Notes: generated from the sequence alone by a model not told the origin. A DNA stretch of 50,588 nucleotides from Caryophanales bacterium UBA5603 (GCA_002424815.1 DILB01000025.1:1-50588); one strand, 5' to 3'. Counted from the stretch's first letter, positions 33,243 through 42,714 are shown. Translations and numbers: made by a program.

Positions 33243-33761
33243 TTATTCTTCGATGAGCCAATTGGGACCTTTCAATGATTCTGGTTCTGTCTGAAATAAG
33301 CCTTCATAGTTTCTTTGTCGTAAAGCTTCATAGATTCCTAAACATACGGTATTCGCTAGATTTAAACTCCGAATATGATCATTCATCGGGAAACGCGTAC
33401 ATTGATCCAAATGTTGAGCGAGGATGGCTTTTGGAATACCGGTTGATTCGCGACCAAATACCAAATAATAGGCTTTATCTTTATCCGTGAAATCAAATTG
33501 ATGCGGTGCTTTTTTGCCATAGCGAGTAAAAAAAACATATTCGCCTGGGTTCAGTGAATAGAAGGTTTCCCAATCTGGGTAAACTTTGAACTCTGCGTGC
33601 TCTAAGTAATTGACGCCACTGCGTTTTAAGCTTTTTTCATCCACCTTAAAACCCAGCGGTTCAATTAAATGTAAAGTCGTGTTTGTCCCGGCACAGGTCC
33701 GCATGATGTTTCCGGTGTTTTGCGGTATTTCAGGTTGAAATAAGACAACATTTAATCCCAT
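33243..33761 (-). CDS. trmL: tRNA (cytidine/uridine-34-2'-O)-methyltransferase TrmL
   Basis: 172 aa, a minimal SPOUT methyltransferase. VLFQPEIPQNTGNIMRTCAG (motif 1), FGRESTGIPK (motif 2) and MNDHIRSLNLANTVCLGIYE (motif 3, the knot that binds S-adenosylmethionine) are all present. It methylates the wobble nucleotide of tRNA Leu isoacceptors. Its ATG overlaps the nfo stop by 1 base. Confidence 0.95.
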   Translation of the reverse strand: MGLNVVLFQPEIPQNTGNIMRTCAGTNTTLHLIEPLGFKVDEKSLKRSGVNYLEHAEFKVYPDWETFYSLNPGEYVFFTRYGKKAPHQFDFTDKDKAYYLVFGRESTGIPKAILAQHLDQCTRFPMNDHIRSLNLANTVCLGIYEALRQRNYEGLFQTEPESLKGPNWLIEE

Positions 33762-34684
33762 TATGACAATCCGCCTTTTTGGTCTCGAATGATATCGAGG
33801 AGTAAAGGATTAAACTGTCTGTTTTTTAACATTTCAATTTCATAACGATAAGGCGGATAACTAATATCAGGATTTAAAGCATCCTCCACATAGGGGGTTT
33901 CGAGAATTTTAGGAATTGTCTCAAGCAACGGATGGTGGACGATTTTATCAATCACATCAAATCCGATATACCCAAAGCCTAAATTAGCATGACGATCTTT
34001 ATGGGCATCCCGATCGTTTTTAGAATCATTGATATGAATCACTTTTAAAAATTTAAGACCTACAATGTCATCGAATGCTTTTAAAACGCCTTCAAAATCG
34101 TTGATAATGTCATAACCTGCATCATGCGTATGACAAGTATCAAAACAAATGCCAATTCGCGACTGATCTTCGATTTTATCAATCATCGCTCTTAATTCAT
34201 TAAAATTACGTCCAACTTCTGTGCCTTTTCCTGCCATACCTTCTAAAGCGATGATGACTTTAGATCCTTCGGAAGCTTTTATAATCGCATTCACGCCTTT
34301 TGCAATTCTTTCGATGCCTAAAATAGCCCCATCGCCCATGTGGGCGCCTGGGTGAAGAACCATGACATGCGATCCTAAAGCTTCGGTTCTTAACACTTCG
34401 GTGGTTAAAAATTCAACGGCGAAATTTTGTTTTTCGGGATCAGGATTAGCTAAGTTGACGATATATGGCGCATGAACAATGACATGTTCTGAAAGGATAT
34501 TAGCAGAGTTCATCAATTGTTTTGCTGGTTCAATGAACATCGTTTCTAAAGGCATCCGTTTTGTGTTTTGAGGCGCACCTGTATATACCATGAATGCATT
34601 GGCCCCATAGCTTAACGCTTCTTTGACGCTTCCTAAGAACTGCTCTTTTCCGCCTAAAGAAACGTGAGATCCGATGATGAACAT
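33761..34684 (-). CDS. nfo: Deoxyribonuclease IV (AP endonuclease Nfo)
   Basis: 307 aa. TIM-barrel AP endonuclease with three zinc ions. Metal motifs: MVLHPGAH, ALEGMAGKG, GICFDTCHTHDAGYD and VIHINDSKNDRDAHKDRHANLG. It cuts 5' to abasic sites in base-excision repair. Length slightly over the usual 280-300. Lies between the DEAD-box gene (4 bases) and trmL (1-base overlap). Confidence 0.96.
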   Translation of the reverse strand: MFIIGSHVSLGGKEQFLGSVKEALSYGANAFMVYTGAPQNTKRMPLETMFIEPAKQLMNSANILSEHVIVHAPYIVNLANPDPEKQNFAVEFLTTEVLRTEALGSHVMVLHPGAHMGDGAILGIERIAKGVNAIIKASEGSKVIIALEGMAGKGTEVGRNFNELRAMIDKIEDQSRIGICFDTCHTHDAGYDIINDFEGVLKAFDDIVGLKFLKVIHINDSKNDRDAHKDRHANLGFGYIGFDVIDKIVHHPLLETIPKILETPYVEDALNPDISYPPYRYEIEMLKNRQFNPLLLDIIRDQKGGLS

Positions 34685-34688
34685 ATTA

Positions 34689-35972
34689 TCAACCTCGTTT
34701 CTTGAATTGTTTCTTGGTAGCTTCTACTTCCGCTTGATATTTTTTCTTGTATCCGGGTTTGACGGTTGTAGGTTTTTTTATTCGCAATTGCGCCTTCAAT
34801 TGTGCACTACCCGGTTTCCATTCTTTGTTTTGACGCGTATTTCGGCTCTTAACTTCGACTAGTAAATCGCCTTTAATATCCATTGATTGACAATGTATAC
34901 CTTTTGAATCTAAGCGATCAAGATAAGTGTTGTCTTCAAAATCATAAAGAGATAAAACCATACCATCTTTATCCATTCTGCCAGTTCGACCACTCCGGTG
35001 AACATAGAACTCAACATCTTCAGGCAATTCATAATTGATGATATGACTGATGCCATGAATATCGATGCCGCGGCTAACGATATCGGTAGCGACCACGTAT
35101 TGATATTTAAGACTTCGGATATCCGCCACAATCAATTTACGCTTTCTCGCTTCAAGCCCGCCATGGATTAAAGCGACATTATAATGTTCAGATTTCATCG
35201 ATTCATATAATTTGTCTGCGGATTCTTTAGTGTTACAAAAAATAATTGCCAAGTACGGATTCAGAACTTTAAGCAAATTTTTCAGAATAAACAAACGATC
35301 ACGTTCGCGGGTTTTAATCAACGTGTGAACAACATTTTGATTCACACCAGGACCCGCATTCAGCGCAATCATCTCGGGGTTTTTAAGATATTTTTTTAAG
35401 AAAGGTTGAATCGACTCAGGAATGGTTGCGGAAAATACCAGCATTTGTAATTTGGGTGACATGGTTGAAGCCACCATATCAACATCGGTCAAAAACCCTT
35501 CATCAAGGGTCATATCTGCTTCATCAACAATAAAAATCTTTGCTTGGTATGCCTTTAAAACATTGGTCTTGACGACCAAATCTTTTAATTTTCCCGGTGT
35601 TCCAATAACGATTTGCGGTTGACTTTTTTTGAGGCGATCAATCTCATCGTTACGATTCGATCCGCCCGTATAAAGTCGGATATCAATCGCTTGCGATGCA
35701 TGATCGCGAATCTGTTTGGCAAAGGCAAAAATTTGCGTTGCCAATTCTCTTGTAGGAGCACTGATGACGACTTGGCATTCCTTCAAATCACAATCAAGTT
35801 TTTCAAAGATAGGAATTAAATAACTGTGGGTTTTACCCGTTCCTGTGGCACTTTGAACAATCAGGTCTTGACCCTTCATTATTTTCGGTATGACAGTATT
35901 TTGGACATCGGTTAATTGCGTAAAACCAAGGTCTTTTAAAGCGGTATTAATAAACGGTTTATAGGGAAACAT
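34689..35972 (-). CDS. DEAD-box RNA helicase
   Basis: Start chosen at ATG 35972 (427 aa). The frame runs up to a GTG at 36005, but the only good -10 (36011-36016) puts the mRNA start at about 36004, so that GTG is unlikely. Motifs in order: Q-motif with FTQLTDVQ, I SATGTGKT (usual AQTGTGKT), Ia PTRELA, Ib TPGK, II DEAD, III SAT, V RGIDI and VI HRSGRTGRMD. A basic C-terminal tail (about 375-427, many Lys/Arg) would bind RNA. CshA/CshB type, acting in RNA decay or ribosome assembly. Confidence 0.95.
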   Translation of the reverse strand: MFPYKPFINTALKDLGFTQLTDVQNTVIPKIMKGQDLIVQSATGTGKTHSYLIPIFEKLDCDLKECQVVISAPTRELATQIFAFAKQIRDHASQAIDIRLYTGGSNRNDEIDRLKKSQPQIVIGTPGKLKDLVVKTNVLKAYQAKIFIVDEADMTLDEGFLTDVDMVASTMSPKLQMLVFSATIPESIQPFLKKYLKNPEMIALNAGPGVNQNVVHTLIKTRERDRLFILKNLLKVLNPYLAIIFCNTKESADKLYESMKSEHYNVALIHGGLEARKRKLIVADIRSLKYQYVVATDIVSRGIDIHGISHIINYELPEDVEFYVHRSGRTGRMDKDGMVLSLYDFEDNTYLDRLDSKGIHCQSMDIKGDLLVEVKSRNTRQNKEWKPGSAQLKAQLRIKKPTTVKPGYKKKYQAEVEATKKQFKKRG

Positions 35973-35991
35973 AAGACACCATGCTTTCTTT

Positions 35992-36020
35992 TTGTAAAAA
36001 TACACTAATTATTATATAAT
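35992..36020 (+). promoter_or_regulatory. Promoter of ispH
   Basis: TTGTAA (35992-35997), 17-base spacer, TATAAT (36015-36020). It overlaps the oppositely directed helicase promoter. Confidence 0.72.
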
Positions 36021-36039
36021 ATTAATAGGTTAAAGTAAA
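36011..36039 (-). promoter_or_regulatory. Promoter of the helicase-nfo-trmL operon
   Basis: Minus strand TTTACT (36034-36039), 17-base spacer, TATAAT (36011-36016). The two -10 boxes share bases 36015-36016 with that of ispH. Confidence 0.7.
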
Positions 36040-36057
36040 ACTAAAAGGTGTGATATC

Positions 36058-36930
36058 GTGCAAGTCATCCCCATCACTCCCCGCGGCTATTGCCCCGGTG
36101 TTGTTAAAGCCATTCATATTGTCAATGAGGCAATCGCCAATCCCTTGCTTCCGCGGCCGATTTATATCTTAGGAATGATTGTCCATAATCGTTTCGTCGT
36201 TGATCATTTCACGCAAAAAGGGGTCATCACTTTGAATGATCCGCATAAAAGTCGTCTGGAACTTTTAGAAGATATTACTCAAGGTAGTGTTATCATTACC
36301 GCTCATGGAACGTTACCCGAAGTGTTCAATAAAATCCGCGCAAAAGGCTTGCATCTCATTGATGCGACTTGTAAAGATGTTGCTAAAACGCATGACTTAA
36401 TCAAAGATTATCTCAACAAGGGCTATCATGTTTTATTCGTTGGAAAACAAGGTCATCCCGAATCAGAAGGCGCCTTGGGCATTGGTGAAAATATTCATCT
36501 GATTGAAACGATTGCGGATATTGATCAATTGCCTCGCATCGATGCGAACATTTTTGTCACAAATCAAACGACGTTATCAATCCGCGATTTAGAAAAAATC
36601 TTCCATCATATCACTTTGGTTTACCCCCAGGCAATTATTAACGATGAAATTTGTAATTCAACGCGGATTCGTCAAGAAGCGGTTTTAAAAAGCAATCATG
36701 ACGTTGATTTGTGTATCGTTGTCGGTGATCCCCATAGTAACAATACCACAAACCTTGCGAAACTCTCATTGAACCATACCTCAACACCGACTTACATGAT
36801 TGAATCAGTTTTAGATATTCAAACGGCATGGTTGAAAGGTGTTCAAAAAGTTTCGGTGACCAGTGGGGCCTCAACGCCCACCGAAATCACGGCTGCGGTC
36901 ATTCAATTTTTACAAAATTATCAAGAATAA
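36058..36930 (+). CDS. ispH: 4-hydroxy-3-methylbut-2-enyl diphosphate reductase
   Basis: 290 aa. Last step of the MEP isoprenoid pathway, giving IPP and DMAPP. The three cluster cysteines are Cys12 (RGYCPGVVKA), Cys105 (DATCKDV) and Cys199 (EICNSTRIRQ); catalytic Glu in GHPESEG (about 135). It starts with GTG after AAGGTGTGAT. With dxs at 38961 this shows the MEP route in this organism. Divergent from the helicase operon. Confidence 0.96.
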   Translation: MQVIPITPRGYCPGVVKAIHIVNEAIANPLLPRPIYILGMIVHNRFVVDHFTQKGVITLNDPHKSRLELLEDITQGSVIITAHGTLPEVFNKIRAKGLHLIDATCKDVAKTHDLIKDYLNKGYHVLFVGKQGHPESEGALGIGENIHLIETIADIDQLPRIDANIFVTNQTTLSIRDLEKIFHHITLVYPQAIINDEICNSTRIRQEAVLKSNHDVDLCIVVGDPHSNNTTNLAKLSLNHTSTPTYMIESVLDIQTAWLKGVQKVSVTSGASTPTEITAAVIQFLQNYQE

Positions 36931-37037
36931 TTTTTATAGGAAAAAACGAAATTTTCGTCTTCAATAAAAAACACTTTCTTTTTCTTGCATCTTCGTTTAT
37001 AATAAATAAAGCGAACAATTATCCTGAGGTGAAAAAC

Positions 37038-37208
37038 ATGCCACAAAGTAAAAAACGTCCAAAACCCGTTGCTGTCGAAATGGAAATCAAAACATTTAAT
37101 CCAACTAAAAGTAAATTTGGAAAAATCGTTCTATTGATTTTAGCAATCGGATTTTTTCTGGGAATGGTTATTGCAGCCATTGCTGGTATGATTGAAGTTT
37201 TACAATAA
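37038..37208 (+). CDS. Small single-pass membrane protein
   Basis: 56 aa. A basic, Pro-rich N-terminus (MPQSKKRPKP) and a 23-residue hydrophobic segment near the C-terminus (about 29-51, KIVLLILAIGFFLGMVIAAI). SD CTGAGGTGAAAAA at ideal distance and TATAAT at 36998-37003 support it as a real gene rather than the longer out-of-frame ORF that spans it. No family recognised. Closed by the terminator at 37226-37270. Confidence 0.75.
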   Translation: MPQSKKRPKPVAVEMEIKTFNPTKSKFGKIVLLILAIGFFLGMVIAAIAGMIEVLQ

Positions 37209-37225
37209 TTTTTAATTCATAAAAC

Positions 37226-37270
37226 AAAGAGATTATCCTGTCATTCAAACGGGTAATCTCTTTTTTTTTA
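37226..37270 (+). terminator. Terminator between the small membrane protein and recN
   Basis: AAAGAGATTA-TCC ... GG-GTAATCTCTTT stem, then nine T. It terminates the plus-strand transcript. The minus-strand reading ends AAAGAGATTA..., so it may also serve recN. Confidence 0.88.
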
Positions 37271-38947
37271 ATTTTCTAGCAATAACGTTTTTGCCGTCAA
37301 GATTCCAAGATCGGTTTTCTTTTCCCCTGAAATCATTTCCGCAATATCTTCAACGCGTTCATCAAACGACAATTCTTTGATTTGAGCGATGGTTCGTTTT
37401 GCAATTTCTTTTTTACTGACAGCGAGTTGATGGTGAGCCATCGCGACGACTTGGGGAACGTGCGAGATGGCGAGAACTTGACAGTTGCTGGCGATGGATT
37501 TGAGTTTCTTCGCAATCTGTGTTGCCACATAACCACTGATACCAGTATCAATCTCATCAAAAATCATTGTTGAAAGATTTTGACTTCGAATAAAAATGGT
37601 TTTAAATGCTAACATGATACGACTCATTTCCCCACCTGATGCAGTTTTTGCTAATGGTTTCAATGTTTCGCCGATATTGGTAGAAATCATAAATTCAACG
37701 TTATCGACGCCACTCATGGAAAAAACTTCTTTTTTTAATGGATCATGAGGGTGAGCGTTTTGAAACTCGATGCGAAACACCGTATTTTTTAATGCTAAAT
37801 CCGCAAAAACCGTCGATAATTCTTTTTCGATTTGTTTCGCAATTTCCATTCGGACGTTTGAAATCGATTGAGCCGCGCTAACAACTGCTTGAAAAGCTTG
37901 TGCTAAAGATTGATATAACGATTTTAAATAGGCTTCATAATTTTCGCTTTTATCAATGGCTTGAGTGATAAAATCAAGATAAATTATCAACTCAGGAATT
38001 GATTTTTTATATTTATGTTGTATTTTTTCAAGCTCATTTAATCGCTCATTTATTCGGTTCAATTCACTTGGATCAAAAGCAAGATCCCGAAGAATTCGTT
38101 TAAGTGTTTTTTCTAAATCTTCAAAATCGTAATACGCATCTTTGGTTTTATCCCATGATTCTTTTAATGAGAGACCACTTTGGGTTAATGTTGCGAGTTC
38201 ATTTTGTAATGTGTACAACTGATCATTCAAACCTGCATCAAATAATTCAATCGTTGAATTCAATGCCAAATTAATTTTATCGAAATTAGCTAAAACACTC
38301 ACTTCTTGTGTTAACTCATCGATTTCGTTTTCCCGTAAATTCAAAATCGATAGTTCTTTTTTTTGAAATTGATAAATGTCGAGTTTTTCTGCCAATTCTT
38401 TTTGCATATTTAGCCATTCATGATAGGTTTGATGAGCCTTTTGGTACTGATGAAGTTCCGTTTGATATTTATTCAGATAAGGTGTCAATAAATCAAGACG
38501 GAATCCATCAATCAACTCCAGATAATTTTGTGGAGCAAGCAGTCTTTGAGTATCAAACTGAGAATGAATGTCTGCCAGATGTCGGGTTATATCTTTTAGT
38601 TGTATTAGGGTGATGGAAATATCATTTATTTTAATCGTATTCTTATTTTGCACAGATATTTCTCTCGTAATTGTTAAGGTGTCATCCCAATAAGGAATCT
38701 TTGCTTGATTTAAAGCTTGTTTTAACCGTTCAGATTCGATACTGAAAACCCCAGAAACGATCGCATCAGTTTCACCTGTACGGATCATTTCTTGATTAGC
38801 ACGGTCGCCAAGCAATAAACCGATGGCATCGATAATCAAACTTTTTCCAGCGCCGGTTTCACCGGTCAAAACGGTCATTCCATCTTTGAAAGTGACTTCC
38901 ATTTGATCGATAATTGCAAAACGTTTGACTTGAAGCGATTTAAGCAT
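37268..38947 (-). CDS. recN: DNA repair protein RecN
   Basis: 559 aa SMC-like ATPase for double-strand-break repair. Walker A TGETGAGKS (about 29-37), a long coiled-coil region (about 150-370), signature SGGEMSRIMLAFK (about 435) and Walker B MIFDEIDTGISG (about 463). Last gene of the nusB operon, 13 bases after dxs. The terminator for convergent genes lies at its 3' end. Confidence 0.97.
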   Translation of the reverse strand: MLKSLQVKRFAIIDQMEVTFKDGMTVLTGETGAGKSLIIDAIGLLLGDRANQEMIRTGETDAIVSGVFSIESERLKQALNQAKIPYWDDTLTITREISVQNKNTIKINDISITLIQLKDITRHLADIHSQFDTQRLLAPQNYLELIDGFRLDLLTPYLNKYQTELHQYQKAHQTYHEWLNMQKELAEKLDIYQFQKKELSILNLRENEIDELTQEVSVLANFDKINLALNSTIELFDAGLNDQLYTLQNELATLTQSGLSLKESWDKTKDAYYDFEDLEKTLKRILRDLAFDPSELNRINERLNELEKIQHKYKKSIPELIIYLDFITQAIDKSENYEAYLKSLYQSLAQAFQAVVSAAQSISNVRMEIAKQIEKELSTVFADLALKNTVFRIEFQNAHPHDPLKKEVFSMSGVDNVEFMISTNIGETLKPLAKTASGGEMSRIMLAFKTIFIRSQNLSTMIFDEIDTGISGYVATQIAKKLKSIASNCQVLAISHVPQVVAMAHHQLAVSKKEIAKRTIAQIKELSFDERVEDIAEMISGEKKTDLGILTAKTLLLEN

Positions 38948-38960
38948 ATCCTCACCCCAA

Positions 38961-40823
38961 CTAGTTTTGTTTCAATGCATCCTCAAAAATTTTTAACAAA
39001 GACGCATCATCCAACCCGTATTTTTGATAAAGTTCCATCAGTTTGCCTTGTTCAATATAATCATCAGGCAATCCGAGAATTTCAATATTTGATGAAGATT
39101 GTTCCTTTGTTAAAAGATGTTCCAAAATAGCACTTCCCAGACTACCCACCACAATGGAATCTTCAATCACAAAGGTTTTCAACTGACTTTCGATAATTTT
39201 GTTAATCATGATTGAATCTAAGGGCTTTAAGAAACGAGCGTTATAAAGGTTGATAGGTAAGTCATATTTTTTAATCAGCTGAAGAATTCGGAGGACATTA
39301 TCGCCATAGGCAATGACATTAATATTTCCTTCAAAACTTTCTTGAACCCACGTACCATATTCAATAGCGGGATACTCATAACTCGTTTTAAAAGCAAAAT
39401 CAACGCTTTGATTAGAATATCGAATCGCAAACGGCCCCCCCGAGTCTTTAAAGCCTAAATCTAGCAATTGGAAGGCTTCTATCGGGGTACTTGGTTGCGC
39501 TAATGTCAAGTTCGGAAGATGTCTTAAATAAGCAATATCATAAATACCTTGATGCGTATCCCCATCATCGCCCACGATGCCTGCTCGATCAATACCAAAG
39601 ACGACTTGCAAGTTTTGACGGCAAACATCATGGTTGAGTTGATCATAAGCTCTTTGTAAAAACGAAGAGTAAATAGGGACAAAAACGGGCACTTTATTTA
39701 AGGCTAAAGATCCAGCAAAACAAACCGCAAATGATTCACAAATACCAACATCAATAATTTGGTCGGGGTGGTTTTTTTGGAATTCATTTAACTCTGATCC
39801 GGGAATCATCGCAGGGATTACGATTTGGAAATTTGTATCATGATCAGCCTTACGAAGCATATACTCACTGATAATACTACTCCATGAATGTGTATTTTCC
39901 GCTTTTTTACTCAAAAGTTCCCCGGTTGAAGGGTCAAAAGGTTTCACCCCGTGCCAAGCACCAGAAGTGTCATTTTCCGCAAACGAATACCCTTTCCCTT
40001 TTTTTGTAATGACATGAAGAACGGTAGGTTGATTTAAAGATTTAACCAAGCGCAAGTATTTCTCTAAGACACGAAAATCATGACCATCGATGGGTCCATA
40101 ATATTTAAAACCGAAATCATCGAAAATCGTGTTGTTTTTCGCAAACCCACGAATCATTTGACCGATTCTATTTTTTAAATCACGGAAAAAATAAGGAAAT
40201 TTATTGCCAGTTTTCGAAGCCTTGATATAGGTTTTATTTGCTCGCATTGAATTCAACATTTTTGCGAACGTACCAACGTTTTTCGATATGCTCATTTCAT
40301 TGTCATTGAGGATAATAATTGGCGCTAATTGCGATTGATGTCCTAAAAAGTTTAAAGCTTCGAAGCTTAAACCGCTGTTTAAACTTCCATCGCCCACAAC
40401 AGCGACAACTTTATGTGTTTCTCCTCTTTGTTTGCGAGCAACTTCAAAACCCGCCATCGCTGCCATGGCGGTTGAAGAATGACCGGCTTCCCAAACGTCA
40501 TGAATCGATTCATTTCGTTTAAGAAAACCACTGAGGCCCGCATATTTACGTAATTTATCAAAATCTTTTGCTCGACCAGTTAAAATTTTATGGGTGTAGG
40601 CTTGATGGCCCACATCAAAGAGAATTTTGTCAGTGGGAGAATTAAAAACTTTGTGTAAGGCAATGGTTAATTCGACTATGCCAAGATTTGAAGATAAATG
40701 TCCCCCGGTTTTTGCAATGTTGGTAATGAGAAAATCGCGAATTGAACTTGCCAATTCGACCATCTCTTTTTGGTTCATCGATTTTAAAAATTCCGGGTTT
40801 TCTATTTTTAGTAGATCCATCAT
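38961..40823 (-). CDS. dxs: 1-deoxy-D-xylulose-5-phosphate synthase
   Basis: 620 aa transketolase-type enzyme making DXP from pyruvate and G3P, the entry to the MEP pathway. The TPP-binding loop GDGSLNSGLSFEALN is at about 147-161, the HKILTGR segment at about 76-82, the second TPP region GDDGDTHQG in the Pyr domain, and the transketolase C-domain ends the protein. It follows xseB by 10 bases; ispA, which stands between them in Bacillus, is absent here. Confidence 0.97.
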   Translation of the reverse strand: MMDLLKIENPEFLKSMNQKEMVELASSIRDFLITNIAKTGGHLSSNLGIVELTIALHKVFNSPTDKILFDVGHQAYTHKILTGRAKDFDKLRKYAGLSGFLKRNESIHDVWEAGHSSTAMAAMAGFEVARKQRGETHKVVAVVGDGSLNSGLSFEALNFLGHQSQLAPIIILNDNEMSISKNVGTFAKMLNSMRANKTYIKASKTGNKFPYFFRDLKNRIGQMIRGFAKNNTIFDDFGFKYYGPIDGHDFRVLEKYLRLVKSLNQPTVLHVITKKGKGYSFAENDTSGAWHGVKPFDPSTGELLSKKAENTHSWSSIISEYMLRKADHDTNFQIVIPAMIPGSELNEFQKNHPDQIIDVGICESFAVCFAGSLALNKVPVFVPIYSSFLQRAYDQLNHDVCRQNLQVVFGIDRAGIVGDDGDTHQGIYDIAYLRHLPNLTLAQPSTPIEAFQLLDLGFKDSGGPFAIRYSNQSVDFAFKTSYEYPAIEYGTWVQESFEGNINVIAYGDNVLRILQLIKKYDLPINLYNARFLKPLDSIMINKIIESQLKTFVIEDSIVVGSLGSAILEHLLTKEQSSSNIEILGLPDDYIEQGKLMELYQKYGLDDASLLKIFEDALKQN

Positions 40824-40833
40824 AACTTCCTAT

Positions 40834-41058
40834 TTATTCTTCAGTGGTTGGAAATTCAACGAGTTCGTCGTCTTTCATCATTTTCACAACGACATTCTCC
40901 GCATTTTTAAGTAAATCATGACAATATTTCGCAAGTTCGATGCCTTCTTGATATTTTTTTACTGCATTTTCAAGTTCCAATTCGCCGCTCTCTAATTCTT
41001 TCACAAGTGTTTCAAGTTTTTTAAGAGCTGTTTCAAACGTCCATTTTGATTCCATCAT
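40834..41058 (-). CDS. xseB: Exodeoxyribonuclease VII small subunit
   Basis: 74 aa. TFETALKKLETLVKELESGE followed by LELENAVKKYQEGIELAKYC is the diagnostic XseB helix pair. It binds the large subunit to degrade ssDNA. The start overlaps the xseA stop by 4 bases (ATGA). Confidence 0.95.
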   Translation of the reverse strand: MMESKWTFETALKKLETLVKELESGELELENAVKKYQEGIELAKYCHDLLKNAENVVVKMMKDDELVEFPTTEE

Positions 41059-42332
41059 AACACTTCCTTTATCAGATCATCAACGGTAGCGATGATGGTG
41101 CCATCGCTTAAACTCACGTTGATGGTGTCTTTTCTTTTTATTGTTTCAATCGTTCGATGAATTTTACCGTCTTTTCTGACAATCGCGTAGCCTTTTTTCA
41201 TAAGATTTAAGGGATTTAATATTTCCAGTTTTTCAGTAGTCGAGATGAAATTTTGAATGGTTGAATTGATAAATTCGGTATAAATTCCATGCATTCTCGT
41301 TTCAAGAAGCTCAACTTTTTCATTAGCTTGTTTTAGTAATTTATCCGGTCGGGTTTGCATTAATCTTTCGGATAAATGCATCACTTGCATCGTCGGCTTT
41401 TCAATTATTCGCGATGAATTCGTAAAAACATATGATTGCATGATTTGATTCAGATGCCGTTTTTCAACTTGTAAAATTCTTTGAAGCAATTGATCCATTT
41501 TCGTTTTGGTTTCTGAAATTCCTAAATACAAATTTCGTTGATCAGGCACGACCATTTCTGCGGCTCCAGAAGGAGTGGGTGCTCGTAAATCAGCGACATA
41601 ATCTGCGATGGTCGTGTCCGTTTCATGACCCACGGCACTGACAATGGGTATCCTTGATTGATAGATGGCTTTCGCAACCATTTCTTCATTAAACGCCCAT
41701 AAATCTTCAATGGATCCACCACCACGCCCAACAATCAAGACGTCAGCTAATAAGTCTGAATTGGCTTTTTCAATGGCTTTCACAAGTGAAAATTTAGCTT
41801 CTTCGCCTTGAACTAACGCAGGATAAACAATAATTTTTACCAAAGGATATCTTCGATTAATGATATTGATGACGTCCCGGACTGCCGCACCCGTCGGTGA
41901 AGTAATCACCCCAATAACTTTGGGAAAAGTCGGCAGTGCTTGCTTATGAGCTGGATCAAAATATCCTTGTTCTGCCAATTTGATTTTTAACTTTTCAAAG
42001 GCTTGGTATAAATCGCCGATGCCTTCTTCAGTCATCTGATTCACATAGACCTGATATTCACCCGTTGCTTCATAAACAGAGACATAACCTTCAATAATGA
42101 CTTTTGCGCCATCTTTAGGTTCGAATTTTAATGATTTTGCGTTTTGTAAAAACATCACAGCCCTGACTTGTGATGCTTCATCTTTCAAAGAAAAATACAA
42201 ATGGCCGCGGCTATGGCGTCTAAAATTGGAGATTTCTGCTTTCAGAAGAATATCTTTTAGGTTATCATCATTCTCAAAGCGATATTTTAAATATTTATTG
42301 AGTGCTGTAACGGTGATGGTTTTTCGTTCCAT
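41055..42332 (-). CDS. xseA: Exodeoxyribonuclease VII large subunit
   Basis: 425 aa with the start at ATG 42332 (SD GTGAGGCGA). The open frame runs to 42464, but that stretch is inside nusB and has no family match. N-terminal OB-fold: KAEISNFRRHSRGHLYFSLK. Catalytic domain: ITSPTGAAVRDVINIINRRYP, VGRGGGSIEDLWAFNEE and AVGHETDTTIADYVADLRAPTPSGAAE, all complete. C-terminal coiled coil. Confidence 0.96.
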   Translation of the reverse strand: MERKTITVTALNKYLKYRFENDDNLKDILLKAEISNFRRHSRGHLYFSLKDEASQVRAVMFLQNAKSLKFEPKDGAKVIIEGYVSVYEATGEYQVYVNQMTEEGIGDLYQAFEKLKIKLAEQGYFDPAHKQALPTFPKVIGVITSPTGAAVRDVINIINRRYPLVKIIVYPALVQGEEAKFSLVKAIEKANSDLLADVLIVGRGGGSIEDLWAFNEEMVAKAIYQSRIPIVSAVGHETDTTIADYVADLRAPTPSGAAEMVVPDQRNLYLGISETKTKMDQLLQRILQVEKRHLNQIMQSYVFTNSSRIIEKPTMQVMHLSERLMQTRPDKLLKQANEKVELLETRMHGIYTEFINSTIQNFISTTEKLEILNPLNLMKKGYAIVRKDGKIHRTIETIKRKDTINVSLSDGTIIATVDDLIKEVL

Positions 42333-42342
42333 AAAAATCGCC

Positions 42343-42714
42343 TCACTGATAAAGGCTGTCTTTGATTTTGTCGAGCAATTTATTGTTAAAGCTTTTTGCT
42401 TTATCATCATCGAGATTCGTATATTTTTTTGTGAGTCGAACCGCTTCATCAATGATAATTTCATACGGTGTTTCCGTATATTTCATTTCATATACCGCAA
42501 AACGGATGATCATTTTATCGACATAATTCAGTCGATCGATCGTCCAGTTTTCTAAGTGGTTGCTAATGATGGTATCGAGTTCTTGAAAACAACCCTCAAC
42601 GGTTTTCACTAAGGCGATGACCTCAGCGGTTATTTCTTCATTTTCGTAAGTCCCATTCATGCTACGGGCATAAAGGAGACAGATGGATAGTTCACGTTCT
42701 TTACTTCGGCTCAT
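42343..42714 (-). CDS. nusB: Transcription antitermination factor NusB
   Basis: 123 aa, all-helical RNA-binding antitermination factor for rRNA operons. Family features: SRSKERELSICLLYA (usual RRxARExALQxLY), WTIDRLNYVDKMIIRFAVYE and PYEIIIDEAVRLTKKYTNLD. SD AAGGTGAAATT. First gene of nusB-xseA-xseB-dxs-recN; extended -10 at 42746-42754. Confidence 0.95.
   Translation of the reverse strand: MSRSKERELSICLLYARSMNGTYENEEITAEVIALVKTVEGCFQELDTIISNHLENWTIDRLNYVDKMIIRFAVYEMKYTETPYEIIIDEAVRLTKKYTNLDDDKAKSFNNKLLDKIKDSLYQ

Noticed and set aside
36828..37208. 126-aa ORF ending with the small membrane protein
   Set aside because: Its first 70 codons are out-of-frame ispH and intergenic sequence; the SD and ATG at 37038 give the real 56-aa gene.
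42333..42464. N-terminal extension of XseA
   Set aside because: Lies inside nusB, no SD, no family similarity; ATG 42332 has an SD and starts at the OB-fold.
42097..42555. 152-aa plus-strand ORF
   Set aside because: Antisense to xseA and nusB, no SD, and the protein has no recognisable domain.
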